From positions 1 through 5,185 of the forward strand of contig JAJYGS010000085.1 of assembly GCA_021785055.1 (NCBI GenBank): a DNA stretch of 5,185 nucleotides. Reading direction: 5' to 3'. The position numbers and the translations under genes are program-made. Shown piece by piece: positions 1 to 5,185 of this stretch (its first letter is position 1; each line of letters begins with the position of its first letter). The notes beneath the pieces were generated by a model. It searched no databases, was not told the DNA's origin, and worked only from the letters and a program-made list of their open reading frames with translations. This stretch comes from Nitrospirota bacterium (lineage in GTDB: Bacteria; Nitrospirota; JACRHJ01).

Positions 1-896
1 TCGTATATTGCCGGGTATTTAAGGACGCCGTCCGCATGGATGCCGGATTCGTGCGAGAAGATTTTATCTCCCACGACGGGTTTCCCGCACGGGATACTCC
101 GCCCGGAAGCCGATGCGACCTTCTGGCAGAGGGGGCGTAATTTTTCTATCCTTACGTCCGTATCCGTGTTCAGCAGATGCCTGAAGGCCATAACGATTTC
201 CTCGAGGGCGGCATTGCCTGCGCGTTCGCCCAGCCCAAGGACGGTGGCGCTTAAAAATTCCGCCCCGGCGCCCGCCGCAGCAAGCGCGTTCGCCGTCGCA
301 AGACCGAAATCGTTGTGCGCGTGGAATTCTACGGCGAATCCCGCATCGGTCAATTCCTTTATCCTCGCGTATGCCGTAAAGGGAACAAGGACTCCGACGG
401 TATCCGCGAACCTCAGCCTGTCCGCCCCGCACTCCCGCGCCAACGCGGCGTATTCCACGACAAAATCCTTGTCCGCCCTTGAGGCGTCTTCCGCCCCGGC
501 GCATACGTAAAGCCCTTTGTCCTTCGCAAAGGAAACGGCCTCCCCAAGCCTGCTTAGGAGCCAGGCGCGTTCCCTGCCCAGCTTGCGCTTTATCATAATT
601 TCGGAGACCGGCAGAGATACGGAAACAGCCTTGACCCCCGCCCTTAACGACGCCTCGATGTCGGAAATCACGGCCCTGTTCCATGCCATTACGCGCGCGC
701 CAAGACCCGCACCGGCGATAACCCGGACAGCCTCCGCCTCCTCGCCGCCCATTACCGGCGTCCCGGCCTCTATCTCCGGCACACCCGCCTCGTCGAGCAT
801 CCGGGCTATCTCCAGCTTCTCAGCAACGGAAAAAGCGACGCCCGCCGCCTGCTCGCCGTCTCTCAGCGTCGTGTCGCAAATTGTAACGGCATTCAT
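1..896 (-). CDS. nifV: NifV, homocitrate synthase (3' end missing)
   Basis: NifV condenses acetyl-CoA with 2-oxoglutarate to give homocitrate, the organic ligand of FeMo-cofactor. I translated this frame by hand: 298 complete codons run open to the window edge, about three quarters of a usual NifV of about 380 residues. The TIM-barrel domain shows CDTTLRDGEQAAGVAF (7-22) with catalytic R12 and metal-binding D13, FHAHNDFG (191-198) with the HxH metal ligands H192 and H194, and GLGERAGNAALEE (221-233), the family signature of homocitrate and isopropylmalate synthases. The subdomain motif SHESGIHADGVLKYP (281-295) follows near the cut. The ATG at 896 overlaps the nifQ TGA as ATGA, with GGAG seven bases upstream inside nifQ. 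The nif context and the GEQAAGV sequence favour NifV over LeuA, citramalate synthase or a lysine-pathway homocitrate synthase. The N-terminus has no added targeting segment. Confidence 0.96.
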   Translation of the reverse strand, partial: MNAVTICDTTLRDGEQAAGVAFSVAEKLEIARMLDEAGVPEIEAGTPVMGGEEAEAVRVIAGAGLGARVMAWNRAVISDIEASLRAGVKAVSVSLPVSEIMIKRKLGRERAWLLSRLGEAVSFAKDKGLYVCAGAEDASRADKDFVVEYAALARECGADRLRFADTVGVLVPFTAYARIKELTDAGFAVEFHAHNDFGLATANALAAAGAGAEFLSATVLGLGERAGNAALEEIVMAFRHLLNTDTDVRIEKLRPLCQKVASASGRSIPCGKPVVGDKIFSHESGIHADGVLKYPAIY

Positions 897-1258
897 TCTT
901 CGGCTCCGAAGCAGAGTTTATAATCGACGCAAACGCCGCATGACGGCGCCTTGCAGAGATGAAACCCTTCTCTTTCACATATCTGTTTATAGAAGAATTT
1001 CTTCCATTTCATGCCGTGGACGTTCTTCTCGAAGAGCGGCCTGAAATGTTCTGCAATCAGCAAGGACAGTTCCTCTCTATTGGCGAGACGTAGATCCTGC
1101 CAGAGGTGGTTTTCTCCGAGGCACGCCCCGGCGATCCACTTCGCCGCCGCTTCCGCTTCCTCGCCCGCACTCCTGTTGTCGAGCAGAAGCTCCAGCAGGT
1201 CATGGTATTCGTCCAGCCGCCTGGCCTCTATTTCGTTTTCAGCCAATGTCGCCGCCAT
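893..1258 (-). CDS. nifQ: NifQ, molybdenum donor for FeMo-cofactor synthesis (short form)
   Basis: NifQ is an iron-sulfur protein that carries molybdenum and delivers it to NifEN. The assignment rests on the C-terminal signature Cx4Cx2Cx5C (C102, C107, C110, C116) in the context KWKKFFYKQICEREGF...CKAPSCGVCVDYKLCFG, and on the conserved ACLGENHLWQDL block (45-56). At 121 residues it is shorter than proteobacterial NifQ (roughly 170-190); the missing part is the poorly conserved N-terminus, and all putative cluster ligands remain. The ATG at 1258 is forced: the in-frame TGA of the ferredoxin is only two codons upstream, so no longer version is possible without readthrough. Its ribosome binding site is weak (AAGG, seven bases upstream), unlike the GGAGG sites of its neighbours, so translation may depend on coupling to the ferredoxin. 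The TGA stop overlaps the nifV ATG. Confidence 0.93.
   Translation of the reverse strand: MAATLAENEIEARRLDEYHDLLELLLDNRSAGEEAEAAAKWIAGACLGENHLWQDLRLANREELSLLIAEHFRPLFEKNVHGMKWKKFFYKQICEREGFHLCKAPSCGVCVDYKLCFGAEE
904..907 (-). promoter_or_regulatory. Ribosome binding site of nifV
   Basis: GGAG on the minus strand lies seven bases before the ATG at 896, within the last codons of nifQ. It supports the ATGA-overlap start of nifV and translational coupling to nifQ. Confidence 0.65.
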
Positions 1259-1261
1259 ATT

Positions 1262-1540
1262 TCAGCCTTCAGCCGGAGCGTATGAATGGCACTTCTTCGT
1301 GCATGCGCGTCCACAGGCGCCGCAGCCTATGCAGTCCTCCCTGCTCGCTATGGACATGACCTTGTTGCCCATGTCGTCGCCGAATTCGTCGTCGCCGTCG
1401 AACGGCTTCTCGACAAGCGAAAGCACGCTTCTGCCGCAGGCCTTATAGCACCTGCCGCAGCCTATGCACTTGCCGACGTCTATCGATATTATAAACTCCG
1501 GCACCCATTCTTTCCCGCCGCACGTCCTGCCGGTCAGCAT
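1262..1540 (-). CDS. Nif-specific 2[4Fe-4S] ferredoxin (ferredoxin III type)
   Basis: This is a 92-residue soluble ferredoxin with two cluster motifs: CIGCGRCYKAC (C25, C28, C31, C35) and CIGCGACGRAC followed by TKKC (C70, C73, C76, C80, C84). The N-terminal TGRTCGGKEWVPEFIISID and the acidic linker between the clusters (about 44-58) match the nif-specific ferredoxin III family, which has conserved GG.EWVP..I.AID and KKC elements. The likely role is electron donation to nitrogenase or to FeMo-cofactor assembly (NifB, NifEN or NifQ steps); the sequence does not say which. The position after the usual proline slot is threonine (CTKKC) where CPKKC is common. The start at 1540 is set by a strong AGGAGGGG site and an 8-base gap from nifI2. 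The downstream nifQ begins in the same frame, after one TGA and one sense codon. Names in use include fdxN and fdxB, so no symbol is given. Confidence 0.93.
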   Translation of the reverse strand: MLTGRTCGGKEWVPEFIISIDVGKCIGCGRCYKACGRSVLSLVEKPFDGDDEFGDDMGNKVMSIASREDCIGCGACGRACTKKCHSYAPAEG

Positions 1541-1542
1541 AG

Positions 1543-1550
1543 CCCCTCCT
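1543..1550 (-). promoter_or_regulatory. Ribosome binding site of the nif ferredoxin, sharing bases with the nifI2 stop
   Basis: AGGAGGGG on the minus strand lies two bases before the ATG at 1540, and its core GGAGG is four bases from it. Its first bases are the AG of the nifI2 TAG stop. This strong site fixes the ferredoxin start at 1540 rather than the in-frame codon at 1636 inside nifI2. Confidence 0.8.
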
Positions 1551-1971
1551 ATATGATGGCCTCGTCGCCCGTTTCGCCGGTCCTGATGCGCACCGCGTCC
1601 GTAAGCGGCAGGATAAATACCTTCCCGTCTCCGCACCTGCCCGTGCGGTTTACGGCGATCAACGTCTCCAGGACCTTCTTTACCGGCACCTCCGAGACCA
1701 CCAAATTAAGCAGGCTCTTAGGCACCCACAACACCGGCTTGGTAAGCTTGGAATCTCCGGCCATGGATGACGGCGTCGGGAACTTGTATATCTTGGAGAC
1801 GCACTCCACGTCCGTCTTCATCTCCGGATCGACCGACTCCATGATATTCCCGCCCTGCCTGCCGCGTCCGTTCAGGCTGTGAACCGTGACGGAGGTTACG
1901 CCTATATCGGCGAGGGCCGCAAGGGTCTCCTTGACCTTTGCCTGGCGTATTATCGCCATCACCTCTTTCAT
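1549..1971 (-). CDS. nifI2: NifI2, PII-family regulator of nitrogenase with long T-loop
   Basis: This is a 140-residue PII-family protein and the partner of NifI1 in ammonium switch-off of nitrogenase. It has the PII core: MKEVMAIIRQAKV at the start, NGRGRQGG (34-41), VPKSLLNLVV (83-92), and NRTGRCGDGKVFI (108-120) followed by DAVRIRTGETGD. Between GRGRQGG and VPKSLL lie about 40 residues (42-82) where GlnB has about 15-20; this expanded T-loop marks NifI2 and looks long even for that group. It includes a cysteine (C57) and a Pro/Ser-rich stretch around 65-69. The ATG at 1971 overlaps the nifI1 TGA and has GGAGG four bases upstream, so the two partners should be made together. The stop TAG is part of the ribosome binding site of the following ferredoxin gene. 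Confidence 0.92.
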   Translation of the reverse strand: MKEVMAIIRQAKVKETLAALADIGVTSVTVHSLNGRGRQGGNIMESVDPEMKTDVECVSKIYKFPTPSSMAGDSKLTKPVLWVPKSLLNLVVSEVPVKKVLETLIAVNRTGRCGDGKVFILPLTDAVRIRTGETGDEAII

Positions 1972-2282
1972 AAGCCCTCCCCGGTCCTGATGGTATACGC
2001 CTCCTCCACCTCGGATACGAATATCTTGCCGTCCCCGATAAAGCCGGTCTTGGAGTTGTCGGTAATCACGGACATCGCCCTGCTGACGTCTTCGTCGTTC
2101 ACCACCAGCAGCAGCAATACTTTCGGGAGCAGGTCATAATGCACCGGCCCCACCTGGAGGCCCTTCTGTTTTCCGCGCCCGAATACGTGCGCCTTCGTCA
2201 TTGCCGGAAAGCCCGCGCCCTCAAGCGCCAGTACCACGTCATCTTCCTTTTCCGGCCTTACTATCGCCCTTATCATTTTCAT
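1968..2282 (-). CDS. nifI1: NifI1, PII-family regulator of nitrogenase
   Basis: This is a 104-residue PII (GlnB-like) protein of the NifI1 subgroup. In studied diazotrophs NifI1 and NifI2 form a hetero-oligomer that binds dinitrogenase and blocks electron delivery; 2-oxoglutarate and ATP release it when nitrogen is short. Visible marks are the start MKMIRAIVRPEK, FGRGKQKG (34-41) leading into the T-loop, DLLPKVLLLLVV (50-61), and the PII signature TGFIGDGKIFV (79-89) followed by EEAYTIRTGE. The T-loop is short and lacks the usual LYRGAEY segment with the uridylylated tyrosine of GlnB/GlnK, as expected for NifI1, so control is probably by ligand binding rather than uridylylation. The ATG at 2282 has GGGAGG upstream; a second ATG sits at codon 3. 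The stop overlaps the nifI2 start as ATGA. A plain GlnB is unlikely given the paired nifI2 and the T-loop. Confidence 0.94.
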   Translation of the reverse strand: MKMIRAIVRPEKEDDVVLALEGAGFPAMTKAHVFGRGKQKGLQVGPVHYDLLPKVLLLLVVNDEDVSRAMSVITDNSKTGFIGDGKIFVSEVEEAYTIRTGEGL

Positions 2283-2288
2283 AAGATA

Positions 2289-2294
2289 CCTCCC
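2289..2294 (-). promoter_or_regulatory. Ribosome binding site of nifI1
   Basis: GGGAGG on the minus strand ends six bases before the ATG at 2282, in the 33-base nifX-nifI1 gap, which is the longest gap in the window. The gap holds no recognisable -24/-12 or -35/-10 promoter, so nifI1 is probably transcribed with nifEN-nifX. Confidence 0.8.
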
Positions 2295-2315
2295 GATTGT
2301 TCGGCTTTCTTCTGG

Positions 2316-2345
2316 TTACTTTTCTTTCCCCTGAAAGAAAAGTAA
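2316..2345. repeat. Perfect 13-bp inverted repeat, hairpin across the nifX stop codon
   Basis: Plus-strand arms TTACTTTTCTTTC (2316-2328) and GAAAGAAAAGTAA (2333-2345) are exact reverse complements around a 4-base CCCT loop. In the operon mRNA the hairpin covers nifX codons 128-136 and its TAA. It is followed by CCAGAAG, not a U-run, so it is not a standard terminator in the operon direction. On the plus strand it is followed by six T's (2346-2351), so it could end antisense transcripts. Possible roles are mRNA processing or stabilisation between nifX and nifI1, or coupling of nifX termination to nifI1 initiation. It may instead be a copy of a dispersed palindrome; one copy alone cannot settle this. 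Confidence 0.85.
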
Positions 2346-2726
2346 TTTTTTCATCCACGGCGGCGGCGAATTCTTAATCGTATGCATCAGCGCATCCGCC
2401 AGGTCTACTATCGCCGTTCCCTCCTTCACCTTCACGGGCATGATTCCCCTTCTTCCGAGCCTTGCGGCGGACGGCCCGCCGATATTTGTCATATATACGA
2501 CCTTGCAGTCCGAAATCTTTTCCACCTTGGCCTCTGCCGCCTCGTCGTGTTCCGCACCCAGGCCTTTCGTGCCCTCCACGGCAGCGTCCCTTGTCCCGCC
2601 GGAGAATACCCTCTCTCCGGCCTGCCTGAAGCCTTTGGCGTCGAACTCGTAAATCGAGAACCTCGCGGCGCGCCCGAAATGTTCGTCCACGCAAATCCCG
2701 TCGGTAGTTGCGAATGCGACCTTCAT
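2316..2726 (-). CDS. nifX: NifX, FeMo-cofactor precursor carrier
   Basis: This is a 136-residue protein of the dinitrogenase iron-molybdenum cofactor-binding family (NifX/NafY/NifB C-terminal domain). NifX binds the NifB product and later cofactor intermediates and exchanges them with NifEN. Visible family marks are the N-terminal strand MKVAFATTDG, the DEHFGRA motif (14-20) with a likely cluster-binding H16, the NIGGPSAARL stretch (81-90), and PPPW (121-124), typical of the NifX C-terminus. The ATG at 2726 is chosen because it overlaps the nifEN stop as ATGA and has GGAGG seven bases upstream. The open frame continues further upstream but only as a shadow of nifEN. The last nine residues (128-136) and the TAA are encoded entirely by a perfect palindrome and look unlike a conserved NifX tail. 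NafY or a generic NifX-like protein is possible, but the position right after nifEN favours NifX. Confidence 0.93.
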   Translation of the reverse strand: MKVAFATTDGICVDEHFGRAARFSIYEFDAKGFRQAGERVFSGGTRDAAVEGTKGLGAEHDEAAEAKVEKISDCKVVYMTNIGGPSAARLGRRGIMPVKVKEGTAIVDLADALMHTIKNSPPPWMKKLLFFQGKEK

Positions 2727-5185
2727 GCCTTTTCCTCCAGCAGCGCGTTTCCTATCCTGTTTATCATGTCGAGCGTCCCTGCGTATCCCGCGGACAGAGC
2801 CGCAGTGTGCCCCAGCCGCTCGAATACCGGGAATCCCCATTCGATGTGCCCCTCGCCAAGGGCCTTGGCGCTCATCGCCCCGTGCGAGTTTGCGATGAGG
2901 AGGTCGAACTCTCCTTCGATTAAGCCGAAATCTCCGATTACGACCTTCTCCGCCTTTATCTTCGCGCACGACGGCGCCTGGGCCGGCACTACGGCCAGGG
3001 GCACCTCGCCGCCCATCTCCCTTATCGATTCCGAAAGCCCCACGGCGGCGTCGGATTCCTGGGCGAGAACGATTTTCCTGCCGCCGAAAACAGCCGCCGC
3101 GTCTCTCATCCCGTCTACCAATATTTTCCGCTTCCTATGGAATCTCTCAGGCACGGGTCTTCCCGCAATCTCTGAAAGCATCCTGAAAAAGCGGTCGCTT
3201 GCGGCAAGCCCCGTGGCCGAATCGAACACGACAAACGGTATGCGACACCTCTTCCTGAGCGCCTTTGCCGCGCCAAGCATGCCCTCGCCGATAACGACTG
3301 TGACGGAGGCGGAACCCGCCTCCCGTATCCTTGAAACCGGCGTGCCGCCGCAGGCCAGCCCTGAGAAGCCTTCGCGGCTTCCGTCGAGCGCGGAGAGGTC
3401 TGGGAGCATTATCGGCTCGAGTCCGAAACCCTCGATAATCTCCCGCAGTTCGTTAAAATCCGCAGGCGTAAGGAAACTCCCCGCGAGGACGTTCACGCGC
3501 CCGTCGATCTTCCCGCCCGGTTCCGCCAGGGCGACCATCGCCTCGACCGCCGCGGCGTAACCATCCTGTAGAGAACCTTTGTAATCCGGCGCCGATACAT
3601 GCAGAACTTCCGTCCCCGGAGACTTTATCCCGCCAAGCGTCATCCACGCGTTATCGCCCTTGACTTCCGCGAGGGCGCCGGTGATTATGCCGATTAAACC
3701 GGCGTCGTTTTTCCTTGCCGCATCCTCCACCACTCGTGAAAGTATTTCCTCGCTTCCCATGACGACGTCTTCGGCGAAGAGCTTCGTGCTTATCATCGCC
3801 ATTGGTTCCCTGAAGTGTTTTGTCAGGAGCGCCTTCCCAAGGAAGTTGCAGCCCTGGGCGCCGTGCATGACGGCAAGCGTTCCTTCCACCCCCTGCAACG
3901 CCATCGCCGCGCCTATCGCCGGAGAATGCTTCAGGGGGTTGATGCTTGCGGCCCCGGACGCCTTCCCGATTGAAGGAACAAGCCTTTCCCTGCTACCCTG
4001 ACCGGCATAAAAATCCATAGAGGATTTTATGTCGCGGGCGAGGTTTAGAAGTCCTTCGTATCCCGCGTACGCGGAGCGCCGCTCCTGGTTCACGTCCACG
4101 AACGGGATTCCCTCTTTTATGGCCAGATACTTGTTCCGCCCGCCCGCAATCAGTACGTCCGCGCGGGTCTGCCTGATGAGCTTCAGTATGCTGCCGGGCG
4201 TCATGTCTTCGTAAAGCGGCGCATCCGGGCCCATAATTTTCCGCATCTTCTCTTCATCTTCGGCTGTACTCTTCTTCGTCCCGACGGCGGCGATTTTCAG
4301 GCCAAGGTCCATAAGCATGGAGATTAAAGACCAGCTCTTCACCCCTCCCGAATAAAGCACCGCCTTTCTGCCGCGCAGGGATTCGAACTCCTTAAGTCTC
4401 CTCCCTAACCTGCCCTCCTGTATCTCGATTATGACTTCCGTCCTGTCCGCCACGTCAGCGCCGCGCTTCTCGAAGAACTCCGCTATTGTCCGAAGCGCCC
4501 TCGAGAACTCGGTCTTTCCGAAAAAAGATACCTCGATATACGGTATCCCGTACCTGCGCTCCATCTCCCTGGCCACGTTTATCAGCGCGCGCCCGCAGAC
4601 GACTACGTTAAGCTTCGCCCTGTGCGCCCATGTTATCTCGTCGAACGACGCGTTTCCGGTTATGCGGGAAAGCACGTTGAAACCCGCCTTCTTGAGCACC
4701 GGCTCTATCAGGTGCATATCCCCCGCGATATTGTACTCGCCGATGAGATTTATGTCCGTGAGCGTGGTTTTCTCAGGCTCTCCGGTCCCGATTACATATT
4801 GCAGCAGGGTGTCTCCCGCTATCCGGTTTCCCAGGTTTTTCGGGCCGACAAAGCCGGGCGAGAGCACCGGTATTACGCGTATGCCGAGCGCGCCCGAAGC
4901 CCGTTTGCACACCGCCTCTATGTCCTCGCCTATAAGCCCCGTCACGCACGTCGAATAGACAAACACTGCGGAAGCGCCTGAGTCCCGGCGCGTTTCGGCG
5001 ACGGCGCGGAAGAGCTTTTCCTCGGCGCCGTAGATTATGTCCATCTCGGTCAAGTCCGTGGTATACGCCCTCTTGTGCAGGACGCCTTTGTCGGATATTG
5101 TGCCCCGCGACTCCCAGGAATTCCCCAGGCAGGCAATCGGCCCGTGCACGAGGTGCGCCGCGTCCGCTATGCACTGGAGCACTAT
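2723..5185 (-). CDS. nifEN: NifE-NifN fusion, FeMo-cofactor assembly scaffold (5' end missing)
   Basis: This cytoplasmic scaffold converts the NifB-derived iron-sulfur precursor into FeMo-cofactor by adding Mo and homocitrate before transfer to NifDK. Residues are numbered from the GTG at 5182, which is not the true start: the frame stays open to the window edge, and roughly 45-60 N-terminal residues should lie outside, including the first NifE cluster cysteine. The NifE half (about 1-400) shows HGPIAC (C18) and YSTC (C79), matching cluster ligands, and VVVCGRALINVAR with C196, the equivalent of the NifD cofactor cysteine. DVNQER carries N365 where NifD has its cofactor histidine, which separates NifE from NifD. 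The NifN half (about 405-819) begins at SINPLKHSPAIGAAMAL, has HGAQGC (C445, the fourth cluster ligand), YKGSLQDGY, and the NifN-like end GFPVFERLGHTAALSAGYAGT. The two halves run on with no stop. Fused NifEN is known, for example in Geobacter. It ends in an ATGA overlap with nifX. Confidence 0.96.
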   Translation of the reverse strand: MVLQCIADAAHLVHGPIACLGNSWESRGTISDKGVLHKRAYTTDLTEMDIIYGAEEKLFRAVAETRRDSGASAVFVYSTCVTGLIGEDIEAVCKRASGALGIRVIPVLSPGFVGPKNLGNRIAGDTLLQYVIGTGEPEKTTLTDINLIGEYNIAGDMHLIEPVLKKAGFNVLSRITGNASFDEITWAHRAKLNVVVCGRALINVAREMERRYGIPYIEVSFFGKTEFSRALRTIAEFFEKRGADVADRTEVIIEIQEGRLGRRLKEFESLRGRKAVLYSGGVKSWSLISMLMDLGLKIAAVGTKKSTAEDEEKMRKIMGPDAPLYEDMTPGSILKLIRQTRADVLIAGGRNKYLAIKEGIPFVDVNQERRSAYAGYEGLLNLARDIKSSMDFYAGQGSRERLVPSIGKASGAASINPLKHSPAIGAAMALQGVEGTLAVMHGAQGCNFLGKALLTKHFREPMAMISTKLFAEDVVMGSEEILSRVVEDAARKNDAGLIGIITGALAEVKGDNAWMTLGGIKSPGTEVLHVSAPDYKGSLQDGYAAAVEAMVALAEPGGKIDGRVNVLAGSFLTPADFNELREIIEGFGLEPIMLPDLSALDGSREGFSGLACGGTPVSRIREAGSASVTVVIGEGMLGAAKALRKRCRIPFVVFDSATGLAASDRFFRMLSEIAGRPVPERFHRKRKILVDGMRDAAAVFGGRKIVLAQESDAAVGLSESIREMGGEVPLAVVPAQAPSCAKIKAEKVVIGDFGLIEGEFDLLIANSHGAMSAKALGEGHIEWGFPVFERLGHTAALSAGYAGTLDMINRIGNALLEEKA
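2734..2738 (-). promoter_or_regulatory. Ribosome binding site of nifX
   Basis: GGAGG on the minus strand lies seven bases before the ATG at 2726, inside the last codons of nifEN. It decides the nifX start over upstream in-frame codons and, with the ATGA overlap, suggests translational coupling to nifEN. Confidence 0.8.

Noticed and set aside
64..684. 206-codon open frame on the minus strand
   Set aside because: It is a shifted-frame shadow of nifV, Arg/Gly-rich, while the nifV frame carries all catalytic motifs.
1262..1636. Longer version of the ferredoxin beginning at 1636
   Set aside because: The first 32 codons overlap nifI2 and give an Arg-rich stretch unlike the family; the strong ribosome binding site supports 1540.
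2283..2315. Sigma-54 nif promoter between nifX and nifI1
   Set aside because: The 33-base gap shows no GG-N10-GC pair in the right context, and no NifA-type TGT-N10-ACA site was seen there.
2316..2351. Intrinsic terminator for the nif operon after nifX
   Set aside because: In the operon direction the hairpin is followed by CCAGAAG and not a U-run; the T-run is on the other side, so it fits only an antisense transcript.
2316..2969. Longer version of nifX beginning at 2969
   Set aside because: The extra 81 residues overlap the 3' part of nifEN in another frame, are Arg/Gly-rich, and match nothing; the ATGA overlap and GGAGG support the start at 2726.
2382..3560. Long open frame of 392 codons on the plus strand
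   Set aside because: It lies antisense to nifEN and nifX, is rich in Ser, Ala and Pro as expected from the reverse of a GC-rich gene, and shows no recognisable domain.
4773..5174. 133-codon open frame on the minus strand near the right edge
   Set aside because: It is a shadow of the NifE coding region in another frame with no recognisable motif.

Overview
The window is a compact, single-strand piece of a molybdenum nitrogenase (nif) operon. It is read entirely on the minus strand, from right to left. In transcription order it holds nifEN (a fusion gene, 5' end outside the window), nifX, nifI1, nifI2, a nif-specific 2[4Fe-4S] ferredoxin, a short nifQ, and nifV (3' end outside the window). Every gene is recognisable from conserved motifs. 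The spacing is very tight: three junctions are ATGA overlaps, two gaps are 3 and 8 bases, and the longest gap is 33 bases. No stretch over 40 bases is non-coding, and I see no RNA gene, CRISPR array, insertion sequence or promoter inside the window.

Functionally this is the FeMo-cofactor finishing section of the nif system plus its post-translational switch. NifEN is the scaffold on which the NifB-derived iron-sulfur precursor is matured. NifX carries cofactor intermediates. NifQ supplies molybdenum. NifV makes the homocitrate ligand. The ferredoxin probably supplies electrons. NifI1 and NifI2 are PII-family proteins that, in studied diazotrophs, bind dinitrogenase and shut it off when fixed nitrogen is plentiful. 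The structural genes nifHDK and the gene nifB are not in the window. They are probably nearby, most likely upstream of nifEN (right of the window).

The organism is probably an anaerobic or microaerophilic diazotrophic bacterium. Fused nifEN together with NifQ, NifV and the nif-specific ferredoxin recalls Desulfuromonadales/Geobacter-like and related Desulfobacterota or Nitrospirota. The NifI1/NifI2 pair is typical of anaerobic bacteria and methanogens. The DNA is GC-rich, yet AGG (Arg) and ATA (Ile) codons are frequent throughout, which argues against an ordinary high-GC alpha- or gammaproteobacterium. The exact lineage cannot be fixed from this window.

I see no wholly new system. The points most worth following are the unusual position of nifI1-nifI2 behind nifEN-nifX, a long T-loop in NifI2, a perfect 13-bp palindrome that encodes the last nine codons and stop of nifX, and a short nifQ lying in frame directly behind the ferredoxin, separated by one TGA and one sense codon.
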